DNA of 64,000 nt from Bifidobacterium aemilianum (GCF_003315635.1 NZ_PDCG01000003.1:248001-312000), one strand, 5' to 3'; numbered from the stretch's first letter, positions 43,366-53,533 are shown. Made by a program: numbers and translations. The notes: generated from the letters alone by a model not told the origin.

Positions 43366-44370
43366 CTACTGTGGCAGTCGTCTGCGCCTGTCGCACATTT
43401 CCTTGACACTTAGTGGCTCCATGAATCGTTTGAATCCCAAGGCTCCGGCTTTCACTAGCGCTCTTTGTAGGCAATCTACGAACGACCTGATCTGCGTTCC
43501 GGTTTGTATGGAATCGGTTTCCACGGTGAATATTCGCCATCGTGTTGAGTGAATGGCGTTTAAGCGTTCCCAGTCCTCTGCGCTTTGCTGCCTATGGTGC
43601 CGCCCGTTGAATTCGATGCCTATTTTGTATTCAGGGCAACCCATGTCAATCAGAAATGTGTGTTGCTCCACTGAGACCGGAATGTTGACGCTAAGGTCGG
43701 GGAAACCGAAGCTACGTATGAGCAGTCGTAGGTTCGTCTCGGCTGGAGAATCGGTGTTCTCCTTCATGAGGGTCAAGGCGCGGCGGCATTTGTCGAGTCC
43801 TTTGAACGGGTCGCATTCCGCTAGGAATACTTGGATGTCTCTGATCGACGTTCGTTTGAGTAGCCGGTCGCGGCAGGTCAGCGAATCGCCGAAAACTACC
43901 AGTTCGCGAAGGGTGAGCCAGGAGGACATCTGGGCGAAGAGCGCCTCGGGGGAGAGGCAAAGAAGGCCGTGCACGTCGATTGTTGATCCTAAGGAATCGG
44001 CGTTGTTCCAGCTATGGCATGAGACGTTGATCAGCCGTATACGTTTGGCCCTGTTTTTGACGATAGTGTAGATGCCCCGATGCAGCCTCTCGTTGGGTAC
44101 TGGTACGCCGAGCAAACTGGCCGCTGTGAACAGTCCGGCGGTGACGGTGTATTTTGTTCTTGCCTGTGCGTTGAGGCAATCCGCGATGGCGCGCTGCTGC
44201 CGTTGCCAGGCCTTGTGGCGCATGATCTGACGCACTGGCGGTTCATCGACTATCTCAAACATAAGTTCACGGTAGGCACTTATTCGGCATGAGGTGGCTC
44301 TGACGAGGGTGTGTGGACGAACGTTGATTCGTGAGGGTCTTGATGTGTGTTCGTGGAAGTCTTGTGCCAT
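43366..44370 (-). CDS. DUF559-like endonuclease-fold protein
   Basis: About 334 residues from ATG 44370; TTG 44439 and ATG 44262 are other possible starts, and none has a clear ribosome-binding site. The N-terminal half (TAGLFTAASLLGVPVPNERL and following) resembles the winged-helix/AbiEi-type region seen in actinobacterial DUF559 proteins. The C-terminal part carries SPAETNLRLLIRSFGFPDL, then IDMGCPEYKIGIEFNGRHHR and a final helix, a PD-(D/E)xK-like nuclease pattern. Lower GC and odd codon use suggest an accessory gene. Role unproven: defence or toxin-antitoxin related, or a Vsr-like nuclease remnant. Confidence 0.65.
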   Translation of the reverse strand: MAQDFHEHTSRPSRINVRPHTLVRATSCRISAYRELMFEIVDEPPVRQIMRHKAWQRQQRAIADCLNAQARTKYTVTAGLFTAASLLGVPVPNERLHRGIYTIVKNRAKRIRLINVSCHSWNNADSLGSTIDVHGLLCLSPEALFAQMSSWLTLRELVVFGDSLTCRDRLLKRTSIRDIQVFLAECDPFKGLDKCRRALTLMKENTDSPAETNLRLLIRSFGFPDLSVNIPVSVEQHTFLIDMGCPEYKIGIEFNGRHHRQQSAEDWERLNAIHSTRWRIFTVETDSIQTGTQIRSFVDCLQRALVKAGALGFKRFMEPLSVKEMCDRRRRLPQ

Positions 44371-44496
44371 AAGCGATTGAGGGCGACACACCCGGAGGTC
44401 TGGTGCCGTGGGAGACTGTGCGCATGCCTTGCGTTTCAAGCTTCCGTGTTGGGGCTGCGGGTTTTGTTTTTGTTGGTGGTTGAGTGCGGTCTCCGG

Positions 44497-44577
44497 GACT
44501 CACCCCACCTGCCTTTACAAGGAGAGCTGGCCTGCAAATCAGTCAGGAAAGACATGTGATCGTGGTTATGGTGAGTC
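44497..44577 (+). repeat. 81-bp family element, copy 8
   Basis: Starts GACTCACCCCACC, ends GGTTATGGTGAGTC; exactly 81 bp; right end slightly degraded. Confidence 0.78.
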
Positions 44578-44717
44578 ACGGATCGTGAACCGCACTATGC
44601 CGTAGCTGTCGGCTTGTCGCAATTACAGGTTTGCCGCGATGCTTGATCTTCTTCCCAACCATGGAAGCACCTATATCCGTAGTTATATGCGGTGGTGACG
44701 TTGTTCTCGTAGCCGGC

Positions 44718-44798
44718 GACTCGCCCCAAGCCGAGATGCGCGCGTGATGGTGAGGGCATGGTCGGGTTAAGGGAAAGTTTTGCCTCTTGGGGTGAGTC
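44718..44798 (+). repeat. 81-bp family element, copy 9
   Basis: Starts GACTCGCCCCAAG, ends CCTCTTGGGGTGAGTC; exactly 81 bp. Confidence 0.85.
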
Positions 44799-44860
44799 GA
44801 GTGGGAAAGGACTAAGTCTGCGCGGCGCCACACGGCGCCCCTAGCAGGCGAATTCCTAAA

Positions 44861-44881
44861 CTTGAGTCATTGACGCTCAAC
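44861..44881 (+). promoter_or_regulatory. HAIR element (HspR operator) upstream of clpB
   Basis: CTTGAGT, seven bases, then GCTCAAC, close to the established HspR site CTTGAGT-N7-ACTCAAG. It lies about 170 bases before clpB, the usual HspR target in actinobacteria. Confidence 0.8.
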
Positions 44882-45048
44882 TTTGGGAATAAGGCGTTCG
44901 GTGAATTGGTTAAACACAATAGTTACGCAAGAGCGCACTGCCGGACACTAAGCAGATTCCATAGCGGCGCAGGTCCTCGTGAGACGAGCTGGATGCGACT
45001 GGCTGTGAAGGCTTGGCCGGGCAGTGCAGAGACGAAGGGACAATAAAC

Positions 45049-47724
45049 ATGGAACAGCAGTTCACCACCATGGCCCAGGAAGCCATTGGGGATGCCATTC
45101 AGAGTGCATCTGCGGCAGGGAATGCACAAGTCGAGACCCTACATGTTATGGATGCCTTGCTGCGTCAGGAAAATGGCGTGGTGCAAGGTCTTATTGAGGC
45201 CGCGGGAGGAGACCCACAAGCCATTGGCGCAGCCGTGCGGAACGCTTTGGTCAAGCTCCCAAGCGCCAGCGGATCATCAACATCGCAGCCGCAAGCCAGC
45301 CGCCAGCTGACTGCAGCCCTGGCCCAGGCCGAGAAGGAAATGCGGTCCATGGGTGACGATTACGTCTCCACTGAGCACCTGCTCATCGGCATCGCCACGT
45401 CCGGCCCCAACGAGAGCCAGAACATACTCAAGGCCAATGCTGTCACGGCTGATGCCCTACGCAAGGCCGTTCCTGGGGTGCGTGGCGGAGCAAAAGTGAC
45501 AAGCCCCGATGCCGAAGGGTCGTACAAGGCCCTGGAGAAGTACTCCACGGACCTAACTGCCCAGGCCAAGGAAGGCAAGCTTGACCCCGTCATTGGCCGT
45601 GACGAGGAGATTCGTCGCGTGATCCAAATTCTCTCTCGCCGCACCAAGAACAACCCGGTCCTTATCGGTGAGCCCGGAGTTGGCAAGACCGCTGTGGTCG
45701 AAGGTCTGGCCCAGCGTATTGTCGCGGGAGATGTGCCTGCCACCTTGAAGAACAAGAAGCTCATCAGTCTGGACCTTGGCTCCATGGTTGCCGGTTCCAA
45801 ATACCGCGGTGAGTTCGAGGAGCGGCTGAAGGCCGTGCTCAACGAGATCAAGGGCTCGGACGGGCAGGTCATCACCTTCGTCGACGAGATTCACACCATC
45901 GTGGGGGCGGGCGCCGCCGAAGGCTCCATGGACGCCGGCAACATGCTCAAGCCCATGCTGGCTCGCGGCGAACTGCGCCTGATCGGCGCGACCACCTTGG
46001 ATGAGTACCGTGAGCACGTCGAGAAGGACCCTGCCCTTGAGCGTCGTTTCCAGCAGGTCTTCGTGGGCGAGCCCAGTGTTGAGGACACCATCGCCATCCT
46101 GCGCGGCCTCAAGCAACGCTACGAGGCTCACCACAAGGTGACCATCGGTGATGATGCGTTGGTGGCGGCCGCCACGCTTTCCAACCGCTACATCTCGGGC
46201 CGTCAGCTGCCCGACAAGGCCATCGACCTGGTGGACGAGGCCGCCGCCCACCTGCGGATGGAGCTCGATTCGCAGCCTGAGGAGATTGATGTGCTGCAGC
46301 GCAAGGAGACCCGGCTTGAGATGGAGGAGATGCAGCTCAAGAAGGCCGATGATCCTGCCAGCAAGGCTCGCTTGCAGAAGCTTCAGTCCGATCTGGCTGA
46401 CACCCGTGAGCAGCTCAGTGGTCTTAAGGCGCGTTGGGAGAATGAGAAGGCCGGTCACAACAAGGTGGGCGATTTGCGTGCACAGCTCGATGCCAAGCGC
46501 GTTGAAGCCGACAAATTCACCCGCGAAGGCAACCTGGAGCAAGCCAGCAAGATTCTCTATGGTGAGATCCCTGCCATACAGAAGGAGTTGGACGCCGCCG
46601 AAACCGCCGCTGAGGCGGGGAAGTCCGGCGAAACCAATGACTTGGAGACTGCCGAGCCCATGGTCCCCGACCATGTGGACGCCGATTCGGTTGCGGGCAT
46701 CGTGGCTGAGTGGACCGGCATTCCCGTGGGCCGCCTCATGCAAGGGGAGAATGAGAAGCTGCTGCATATGGAGGACTATCTCGGGCAGCGTGTGATCGGT
46801 CAGAAGGAAGCCGTTCGTGCCGTCTCCGACGCGGTCCGGCGCTCGCGTGCTGGCATAGCCGACCCCAACCGTCCGACTGGTTCCTTCCTCTTCCTGGGCC
46901 CGACCGGTGTGGGCAAGACCGAGCTGGCCAAGGCTTTGGCTGACTTCCTCTTTGACGACGAGAAGGCCATGGTTCGCATCGATATGAGTGAGTATATGGA
47001 GAAGGCTTCCGTATCTCGTCTCATCGGCGCGGCGCCCGGCTATATCGGTTACGAGGAGGGTGGCCAGTTGACTGAGGCCGTGCGGCGGCGCCCCTACTCC
47101 GTGGTGCTGTTCGACGAGGTGGAGAAGGCCAATCCTGAGGTGTTCGATATCCTGCTGCAGGTCCTGGACGATGGCCGGCTGACCGATGGGCAGGGCAGGA
47201 CCGTGGACTTCAAGAACACGATTCTGATCATGACCTCGAACCTCGGATCCCAATTCCTGGTGCAGACCGATTTGGATGATGAGGCCAAGCATGCGGCAGT
47301 TATGGATGCGGTCCACGGGCAGTTCAAGCCCGAGTTCATCAATCGGTTGGATGAGCTGGTCATCTTTGATCCGCTGACCCGCGATGAGCTGGGGCAAATT
47401 GTGGATCTGCAGGTCAAGCATGTGGCTTCGCGTCTCACCGAGCGGCGGATCACTTTGGATGTCACCGCGGCGGCCCGTGAATGGCTGGCAAACGCCGGCT
47501 ATGATCCCGCTTATGGAGCCCGGCCCCTGCGTAGGTTGGTGCAGACCGAGGTCGGCGATCAGCTGGCCAAGATGCTGCTGTCTGGCAAAGTGCATGATGG
47601 GGACACCGTGCTGGCTGACCAGACCGGTGGTGAACATCTGGAGCTCAGCACCATGCCGGAGGACCCCTTGGCTGATGTGGAGGCTGAGGTCTCCGGCGAC
47701 GGCGAAGGTGGTTCCGCGCAGTAA
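45049..47724 (+). CDS. clpB: ATP-dependent disaggregase ClpB
   Basis: AAA+ chaperone that extracts proteins from aggregates with DnaK. 891 residues. Order: N-domain (1-150, with [14 protein letters not shown]), first AAA module with Walker [16 protein letters not shown] and [10 protein letters not shown], a coiled-coil middle domain (about 405-525, charged EMEEMQLKK.., [17 protein letters not shown]), second AAA module with Walker [15 protein letters not shown] and [15 protein letters not shown], and an acidic C-terminus. ATG 45049 follows GAAGGGAC; the GTG-like upstream frame start at 45013 is not needed. Regulated by HspR through the HAIR site (inference). Confidence 0.97.
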   Translation: MEQQFTTMAQEAIGDAIQSASAAGNAQVETLHVMDALLRQENGVVQGLIEAAGGDPQAIGAAVRNALVKLPSASGSSTSQPQASRQLTAALAQAEKEMRSMGDDYVSTEHLLIGIATSGPNESQNILKANAVTADALRKAVPGVRGGAKVTSPDAEGSYKALEKYSTDLTAQAKEGKLDPVIGRDEEIRRVIQILSRRTKNNPVLIGEPGVGKTAVVEGLAQRIVAGDVPATLKNKKLISLDLGSMVAGSKYRGEFEERLKAVLNEIKGSDGQVITFVDEIHTIVGAGAAEGSMDAGNMLKPMLARGELRLIGATTLDEYREHVEKDPALERRFQQVFVGEPSVEDTIAILRGLKQRYEAHHKVTIGDDALVAAATLSNRYISGRQLPDKAIDLVDEAAAHLRMELDSQPEEIDVLQRKETRLEMEEMQLKKADDPASKARLQKLQSDLADTREQLSGLKARWENEKAGHNKVGDLRAQLDAKRVEADKFTREGNLEQASKILYGEIPAIQKELDAAETAAEAGKSGETNDLETAEPMVPDHVDADSVAGIVAEWTGIPVGRLMQGENEKLLHMEDYLGQRVIGQKEAVRAVSDAVRRSRAGIADPNRPTGSFLFLGPTGVGKTELAKALADFLFDDEKAMVRIDMSEYMEKASVSRLIGAAPGYIGYEEGGQLTEAVRRRPYSVVLFDEVEKANPEVFDILLQVLDDGRLTDGQGRTVDFKNTILIMTSNLGSQFLVQTDLDDEAKHAAVMDAVHGQFKPEFINRLDELVIFDPLTRDELGQIVDLQVKHVASRLTERRITLDVTAAAREWLANAGYDPAYGARPLRRLVQTEVGDQLAKMLLSGKVHDGDTVLADQTGGEHLELSTMPEDPLADVEAEVSGDGEGGSAQ

Positions 47725-47770
47725 CGCCGATGCCTGTACGAGCTGTGGGGTCAGTGCGTGACCATTGATG

Positions 47771-47812
47771 AGTGGTTGCTTCCGACATGATTGCTGGGAG
47801 CAACCACTTTTT
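47771..47812 (+). terminator. clpB terminator
   Basis: AGTGGTTGCT (47771-47780) pairs perfectly with AGCAACCACT (47799-47808), followed by TTTTT. Confidence 0.88.
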
Positions 47813-47976
47813 GATGCGCCTGCCGTCGGGTGTCTTTGGGATGCTTGGGGCGCCATGGCTGGCGTTCCCCTCCCCACTGGTGTCACCCCAAACTTGCTTC
47901 TTTCGCCTCCCCATTTCTTTTTCCCTTCCGTTTGCACGGCATTCGTGCTCTTCAATGAGCGATGTCTCTAAGTGCT

Positions 47977-48058
47977 GGCTCACCCTAGTGGCGAATGGTC
48001 GCGATACGTGCGCGTGATTTCAACGGGGCGGCTTAGGTATGTTGCAGTGGGGTGAGGC
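47977..48058 (+). repeat. 81-bp family element, copy 10 (82 bp)
   Basis: Starts GGCTCACCCTAGTGG, ends GCAGTGGGGTGAGGC; one base longer than most copies. Confidence 0.72.
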
Positions 48059-48223
48059 GCCCGGCATGGAAGTACCCACTTGGATGGGAATCGGTCGGGT
48101 TGTGCTTGAGTCGGAAGACTTCAGTAACGCATGACTACGTGCGCCACTGGCCTGGTTGGTTGCTCATACTGTGGCCCCGGCCGAACTTGGCCGGTTATTG
48201 GCGAGGCGGGGCGTCGTCCGTGA

Positions 48224-48505
48224 TCAGGATTTCATCAGACGCGCTATGGCTGCCGATGCCTCGGCGAGTTTTTCGTCGGCCACTTCGCCGCCTTCGATTG
48301 AGGCCTGGCGGACGCAATGGTTGAGGTGGTCGTCGAGTAAGAGCAGTGCGACGGATTTCAGGGCGGAATTGGACGCGGCTATCTGTGTCAGTACGTCAAT
48401 GCAGTACTTATCTTCCTCCACCATCTTGCCGATGGCCCTAACCTGCCCCTCAATGCGGTGCAGACGGCCCAATACCTTGTCTTTGTCGGCTCCATACCCG
48501 TGCAT
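48224..48505 (-). CDS. csoR: Copper-sensing repressor CsoR
   Basis: 93 residues, all-helical CsoR/RcnR family. The start MHGYGADKDKVLGRLHRIEGQVRAI is typical, and the copper ligands are present: Cys in EDKYCIDVL, His and Cys in LDDHLNHCV. A much longer open frame upstream is antisense to copA and is not used; ATG 48505 has GAGAGG upstream. It is divergent from copA across 138 bp holding a CsoR-like operator. Copper binding would release the repressor and allow copA expression. Confidence 0.93.
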   Translation of the reverse strand: MHGYGADKDKVLGRLHRIEGQVRAIGKMVEEDKYCIDVLTQIAASNSALKSVALLLLDDHLNHCVRQASIEGGEVADEKLAEASAAIARLMKS

Positions 48506-48558
48506 TGACTGACCTCTCTCGTGTCCGGAATCTTTCCATTTGAACAACTGCTTGCAAT

Positions 48559-48586
48559 TATACCATATAGGGGTATAGGGTATATA
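48559..48586. promoter_or_regulatory. CsoR operator / copA promoter region
   Basis: ATACCATATAGGGGTATAGG and the following GTATAT make a pseudo-symmetric site like known CsoR boxes (TACCC..GGGGTATGGTA type), midway between csoR and copA. Confidence 0.75.
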
Positions 48587-48643
48587 ACAAGAATGTTTGC
48601 ACAATAGACAAACCGCGAATGTAAGACAGAGGAGAGGTCCGCA

Positions 48644-51325
48644 ATGGTATTTGACAAGGTGGTGATAGGTGCCGGTATCCTGGTGGTCGCCGCTCTGTTG
48701 ACTTGGCTCATTCTTTGGTTCTTTTTCAGCCGTCAGAAAGGAACCGCCGGAACCCTCGAGAATGGTGTCCAGGCGGCGACTGTCACGGTTAAGGGCGGCT
48801 ATTCCCCTTCGGTCATAACCATGGCCCCTGGCACTCCCATCGAGCTGACCTTTGACCGTCAGGAGACCGGAGAGTGCACATCGCATGTGGTCTTCTCCGA
48901 TTTGGGGCTGGATGCCATGCTGCCCGGCAATCAGGTAACGCATGTGAAGCTGCCACCTTTGGCGCCGGGTGAATACCCTTTCGCCTGCGGTATGAACATG
49001 GTTCATGGGCTCTTGCGGGTCGGATCGCCTGAAGCTGACGGAAGTGCAGATGGGACGCAGTCGGCCTCCGAAAGCGGATCCGGCGATCCGGTCAGCTCCA
49101 CGAGCGCTGTAAAGTCGGTTGGCGCAGCAACGCCCACAGCTGGCTACAGTGCTGCCGACGCGATTCGCAACGAGGAGCAGGAGGCCGTCGAGCGGTGTCA
49201 TGAGATCAAGGACACCACCCGTCTCTTCGTCATCGCCCTGGTCCTGACCCTGCCGGTTTTCCTCACCAGCATGACCAATATGCTGGTCATGGGACTCATT
49301 CCCATGTGGATGGTCAATCCTTGGCTCCAGGCCCTCCTGATTACCCCTGTCATGTTCTACTGCGGCTGGCCCATCCACCGGGTCGGTTGGCCTGCGCTGG
49401 TCCATAGGTCGCCGGATATGAATTCCCTGGTGGCCTTGGGCGCTACGGCCGCTTACCTGTACAGCCTTGTTGTCTGTGTGGCTCCCGGCATCATGCCTGA
49501 GGGCTCGCGCGAGCCTTACTTTGAGTCGGTCGGTGTGGTCATCGCCCTGGTTCTGCTGGGGCGCCTGTTGGAGGCCAAGGCGCGTGAGGGCACCGGTCAG
49601 GCCGTTCAATCCCTGATCAAACTTCGCCCGCGCAAAGCGCTGCTGGTTGATGAGGAGACTGTGGCCAAGGGTCCGCAGGCCTGGGAAAACCTTGCCAATT
49701 TGCGCGAGGTGGCTACAGACGATTTAGCGCAAGGTAACCTGCTGGTCATCAAAGCCGGAGAACGGATTCCCACTGATGGAGTGGTCCTGGCGGGTTCCGG
49801 CCAGGTTGATGAGTCCATGATCACCGGCGAATCAAAGCCCGTCAGCCGTGGTGAGGGGCAGCCGCTGACCGGTGCCACCATCCTGCTCAAGGGCAATCTG
49901 GTCATGCGTGTCACGCAGGTCGGCGGCGACACGGTGCTCTCTCAGATCGTGTCCCTGGTCGCCCGAGCCCAGGCCACGAAGGCGCCCGTCCAGCAACTGG
50001 CAGATAGGATTGCGCGGATCTTCGTACCGGTGGTCATGGTCATAGCCGTGTGGACCTTCGCCATCTGGATGGCCTTTGGCCCGCAACCCGCCCTGGCACA
50101 TGCCGTCATAACCGCCGTCAGTGTGCTGATCATTGCCTGCCCTTGCGCCCTGGGCCTGGCGACCCCGCTGTCGGTCACCGCAGCAACGGGCCTGGGTGCC
50201 TCGAAGGGTGTGCTGGTCACGTCGGCCAAGGCCTTGGAACGGGCCCGGAACATTCGCACTGTCGTTTTTGACAAGACCGGTACCATAACCCGGGGTGTGA
50301 TTGACGCGGATTCGCGGTTGGACAGTCCCTCCTATGAGGGCGACCCTGTCAAGGAGGGGTCTGCCGAAGCCGTCGTTGCCTTGCGCCGTGCCGGAATTCG
50401 AACCGTCATGCTGAGTGGAGACAAGGCAGAGGTAGCGGCGCGTATCGCCTCCGAGGTGGGCATTGACACGGTCATCGCCCAGGTTCGCCCTGACGGCAAG
50501 GCCTACTGGATCAAACGTCTGCAGGACGAGAGGGACGCGCAGGCCAAGGCCCAATCCTCAAGTGGCCGGCGAGGTTCCCAGGGGCTGATCGCCATGGTTG
50601 GCGACGGCATCAACGATGCCCCAGCCCTAGCTCAGGCCGACCTGGGTATAGCCATCGGCACCGGCACCGACGTGGCCATGCAGTCGGCGGACGTGACCCT
50701 CATGAGCGGCGACCTGCGCGGAGTGGTCCGCATCATCAACCTCTCCCGCGCCACCATGCGCAATATCGGCGAGAATCTGATGTGGGCCTTTGGCTACAAC
50801 GTCATCGGCATTCCTCTGGCGGCGGGCCTGCTCTACCCGCTCACCGGATGGCTGCTGAGTCCTATGATCGCCGGGCTGGCCATGGCCCTTTCCTCCCTCT
50901 GCCTTGTGCTCAACGCCAACCGGCTCAGGCATGCCGAGATTCGGCAAGATTCCATCGGCCACCCCGGCGGAGGAGACGAGTCCGGGAGCAAGGCGGCGAG
51001 CCAGTCCGGGCTTGTCGCCGGCAATGAGCCTCAGGTTATAGTCGATGACCGGAGTGATTTGGTCACGCCGAATGGGGCTGCAAGCCAGTCCGGCATGACC
51101 GGCAGCAATACCCACCACAACAAGGAGAATCCAATGGATATGAACATGTCAGATAAGGCGGCTGCCAAGGGAGCCGCAACGGCGACCGACCCGGTATGCG
51201 GCATGAGCGTGACCGTTAACGATGAGGCCATTAACCGTGAATATCAAGGCAAGACCTACTACTTCTGCGGTGAGCGTTGTGCCGAGAACTTCATGAAGGC
51301 CCCGGAGGTTTTTCTGAGTAAATAA
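48644..51325 (+). CDS. copA: Copper-exporting P1B ATPase with fused cupredoxin and YHS domains
   Basis: 893 residues. Membrane anchor 8-30; cupredoxin-like domain about 40-130 with CTSHVVF and FACGMNMVHG copper ligands; P1B core from about 180 with actuator TGES, CPC motif (IIACPCALGLATPLS), phosphorylation DKTGT (Asp543), MLSGDK, GDGINDAPALAQADLG and MWAFGYN; C-terminal YHS domain (from about 846, DPVCGM, YYFCGERCAENF). Only about 46 residues separate DKTGT from MLSGDK, where the nucleotide-binding domain usually adds over 100; its HP motif is absent. GGAGAGG precedes the ATG. An in-frame ATG at 51134 with AAGGAG at 51122-51127 could also make a separate 63-residue YHS protein. Confidence 0.92.
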   Translation: MVFDKVVIGAGILVVAALLTWLILWFFFSRQKGTAGTLENGVQAATVTVKGGYSPSVITMAPGTPIELTFDRQETGECTSHVVFSDLGLDAMLPGNQVTHVKLPPLAPGEYPFACGMNMVHGLLRVGSPEADGSADGTQSASESGSGDPVSSTSAVKSVGAATPTAGYSAADAIRNEEQEAVERCHEIKDTTRLFVIALVLTLPVFLTSMTNMLVMGLIPMWMVNPWLQALLITPVMFYCGWPIHRVGWPALVHRSPDMNSLVALGATAAYLYSLVVCVAPGIMPEGSREPYFESVGVVIALVLLGRLLEAKAREGTGQAVQSLIKLRPRKALLVDEETVAKGPQAWENLANLREVATDDLAQGNLLVIKAGERIPTDGVVLAGSGQVDESMITGESKPVSRGEGQPLTGATILLKGNLVMRVTQVGGDTVLSQIVSLVARAQATKAPVQQLADRIARIFVPVVMVIAVWTFAIWMAFGPQPALAHAVITAVSVLIIACPCALGLATPLSVTAATGLGASKGVLVTSAKALERARNIRTVVFDKTGTITRGVIDADSRLDSPSYEGDPVKEGSAEAVVALRRAGIRTVMLSGDKAEVAARIASEVGIDTVIAQVRPDGKAYWIKRLQDERDAQAKAQSSSGRRGSQGLIAMVGDGINDAPALAQADLGIAIGTGTDVAMQSADVTLMSGDLRGVVRIINLSRATMRNIGENLMWAFGYNVIGIPLAAGLLYPLTGWLLSPMIAGLAMALSSLCLVLNANRLRHAEIRQDSIGHPGGGDESGSKAASQSGLVAGNEPQVIVDDRSDLVTPNGAASQSGMTGSNTHHNKENPMDMNMSDKAAAKGAATATDPVCGMSVTVNDEAINREYQGKTYYFCGERCAENFMKAPEVFLSK

Positions 51326-51666
51326 CAGGTGCTCCGCGCCGGCCCCTGGCTCGGCTCGCCATAGGGTGATTCCTTGAGCGGGTGGGGCGGGAGTGGGTAT
51401 TGGTGCTACCTGAAGACTCGAGTTGTCGTGCCTGGCTGCAGGCGAAGTGGGAGAGATTATTCGCGCCTTCGCATCTAGGTCTGTGCGCGGTGTTCCCCTC
51501 CGCCTACCGCTAGCGAGACATGAGCGAAGGCCGGCCCCATGCTTGATCAGTATCGATGGGGTAGCCGCATGACCCAGCCTTCAAGACCCGTGAGCTCGGC
51601 GATGGCCATCGGGCCAGTGGGGGCGGCGGGCTTGGGCAAGTCTCACTTTCGGGGCACAATAGAGCC
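51326..51666. other. Gene-free region between copA and gltX
   Basis: About 340 bases with no supported gene, tRNA or strong terminator. The right end holds CACAAT (51655-51660), six bases before the gltX ATG. Confidence 0.5.
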
Positions 51667-53181
51667 ATGACTGATCAGACCCAACCCAAATTGCCCGAAG
51701 ATGTACGCGTCCGTTTCTGCCCTTCTCCGACCGGCACGCCCCACGTGGGCATGGTCCGCACGGCCCTGTTCAATTGGGCTGAGGCCCGCCATACCCATGG
51801 TCGTTTCGTCTTTCGTATCGAGGACACCGATGCGGTCCGCGACAGCGAGGAGAGCTATCAGCAGATCATTGACGCTTTGGAATGGTTGGGCATCGACTGG
51901 GATGAGGGCATCAATGTGGGCGGCCCAGATGGCCCCTACCGTCAATCCGAGCGATTCGATATTTACCAGGACGTTGCCCGGCGGCTGTTCGAGGCCGGAT
52001 ATGCCTATGAGTCCTACTCCACCCCTGAGGAGGTCGAGGCCCGTAATCTGGCCGCTGGCCGACCCAAGGCCTTCGGTTATGACGGCTACGACCGCGATCT
52101 GACCGAGGAGCAAAAGGCCACGTTCCGCGCCGAGGGCCGCAAGCCAGCCCTGCGAATTCGCATGCCTGATGAGGACATCGCCTTCGACGACCTGATCCGT
52201 GGCCACATCGAGTTCAAAGCCGGATCGGTGCCGGACTATGTGATCGTGCGTCCCAACGGAGACCCCCTCTACACGCTGACGAACCCGGTCGATGACGCCA
52301 TGATGCGCATCAATGTGGTGTTGCGTGGCGAGGACCTGCTCAGCTCCACACCCCGCCAGATCGTGCTCTACCGTTACCTCATGGAGCTTGGTGTCGCCAA
52401 GGAGATGCCGCTCTTCGGCCACATGCCCTATGTTATGGGCAAGGGCAAGAAGAAGCTCTCCAAGCGCGACCCGGAGTCCAACCTCTTCCTCCACCGCGAC
52501 AACGGCTTCATCCCCGAGGGCCTACTCAACTACCTGGCCCTGCTGGGCTGGTCGATTGCTTCCGACCGCGATATCTTCACCATGGACGAGATGATTGAGA
52601 AGTTCGACATCCGCGACGTCAAGGCCAACCCCGCCCACTTTGACATTGATAAGGCCATCTCCATCAATGCCGAGCATATCCGTATGCTCGATCCCCAGGA
52701 CTTCCTGAACCGTTCCTTGCCCTACCTGCGGCACCAGGGACTGGTATCCGCCGATTCCTGGGACGCTCTGACTGAGCGCGAGCGTGAGATTCTGACCGCT
52801 GCCGGCCCCCTGGTCCAGCCTAGGGTTCGTTTGTTGGGTGAGGTCCCCGGTATGACCGCCTCCCTGCTGGGCACCGAAGGCTTCATTGAGCCTGACGAGG
52901 ATGCCCGTAAGCAGCTCAAGGACTCGGCCGCCGAGGTGCTGGATAAGGCGATTGCTGCGCTGGAGCCTGTCTCTGGCGATGAGTGGCATGCGGACGCCCT
53001 TCATGAGCTTTTGGACAAGGCCTTGATTGAGGACGGCGGTTTCAAGCCCCGCCTGGCCTATGGTCCGGTTCGGGTGGCCATGTCGGGGCGGCGTGTTTCG
53101 CCGCCGCTGTTCGAGTCCATGGAAATTCTTGGCAAGGACCTGAGTGTGGCCCGCCTCAAAGGCCTGCGCGCGCATGTCTGA
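51667..53181 (+). CDS. gltX: Glutamate--tRNA ligase
   Basis: Charges tRNA-Glu with glutamate. 504 residues, normal. [22 protein letters not shown] carries the HIGH-type motif, followed by [54 protein letters not shown] and [12 protein letters not shown] (KMSKS type). The C-terminal anticodon-binding domain runs from about 330. No ribosome-binding site precedes the ATG; GGGGCACAAT ends six bases before it, so a leaderless message is likely. It lies just before tRNA-Glu. Confidence 0.96.
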   Translation: MTDQTQPKLPEDVRVRFCPSPTGTPHVGMVRTALFNWAEARHTHGRFVFRIEDTDAVRDSEESYQQIIDALEWLGIDWDEGINVGGPDGPYRQSERFDIYQDVARRLFEAGYAYESYSTPEEVEARNLAAGRPKAFGYDGYDRDLTEEQKATFRAEGRKPALRIRMPDEDIAFDDLIRGHIEFKAGSVPDYVIVRPNGDPLYTLTNPVDDAMMRINVVLRGEDLLSSTPRQIVLYRYLMELGVAKEMPLFGHMPYVMGKGKKKLSKRDPESNLFLHRDNGFIPEGLLNYLALLGWSIASDRDIFTMDEMIEKFDIRDVKANPAHFDIDKAISINAEHIRMLDPQDFLNRSLPYLRHQGLVSADSWDALTEREREILTAAGPLVQPRVRLLGEVPGMTASLLGTEGFIEPDEDARKQLKDSAAEVLDKAIAALEPVSGDEWHADALHELLDKALIEDGGFKPRLAYGPVRVAMSGRRVSPPLFESMEILGKDLSVARLKGLRAHV

Positions 53182-53343
53182 GGGCTGTTGAGGCCTGCTA
53201 TGGGCTGGGTTTCGGGCTTCTGCGGCGTCAATGGTATTTGCGGAGCACAGCGGTATTTCGCTTATGGCGACACGCCGACTTGCGGGAAGTAGGCCTCCTC
53301 AGTACAGTCTTTATCTGTCGTCTGTAGCAATATGGGCGACGAG

Positions 53344-53416
53344 GCCTCCATCGTCTAGCGGTCTAGGACTACGCCCTCTCACGGCGCCAACACCGGTTCA
53401 AATCCGGTTGGAGGTA
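53344..53416 (+). tRNA. tRNA-Glu (CTC)
   Basis: Acceptor GCCTCCA pairs with TGGAGGT (one G-U), D-arm TCGTCTAGCGG, anticodon stem CGCC/GGCG around CTCTCAC with anticodon CTC, T-arm ACCGG/CCGGT with TTCAAAT loop, discriminator A; no CCA encoded. Downstream of gltX. Confidence 0.93.
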
Positions 53417-53458
53417 CACAGTGTCGAAGTACTTAGTACAATAGACATTGTAGTCAAT

Positions 53459-53533
53459 TGGGGTATGGTGTAATTGGCAACACAGGTGATTCTGGTTCAT
53501 CCATTCTTGGTTCGAGTCCAGGTACCCCAGCCA
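53459..53533 (+). tRNA. tRNA-Gln (CTG)
   Basis: Acceptor TGGGGTA pairs with TACCCCA, anticodon stem GGTGA/TCATC with loop TTCTGGT (anticodon CTG), T-arm CTTGG/CCAGG with TTCGAGT loop, discriminator G and encoded CCA. Confidence 0.95.

Larger units (their letters stand above)
44371..45048. other. Divergent gene-free region with two 81-bp elements and clpB control site
   Basis: About 680 bases between the DUF559-like gene (-) and clpB (+). It contains repeat copies 8 and 9 and a HAIR site. The rest shows no coding potential that I trust. Confidence 0.6.
47725..48223. other. Convergent gene-free region between clpB and csoR
   Basis: About 500 bases with the clpB terminator, a pyrimidine-rich stretch and repeat copy 10. 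No credible gene. Confidence 0.6.

Noticed and set aside
45553..47955. 800-codon minus-strand open frame opposite clpB
   Set aside because: Shadow of clpB codon bias; the plus strand has full ClpB motifs.
47880..47961. Possible further 81-bp element (GTGTCACCCC ... CAATGAGCG)
   Set aside because: Length is near 82 bp but both ends are too degraded, and it nearly abuts copy 10.
48506..49609. N-terminal extension of csoR over 360 codons
   Set aside because: Antisense to copA; CsoR has its own ATG at 48505 with a ribosome-binding site and normal length.
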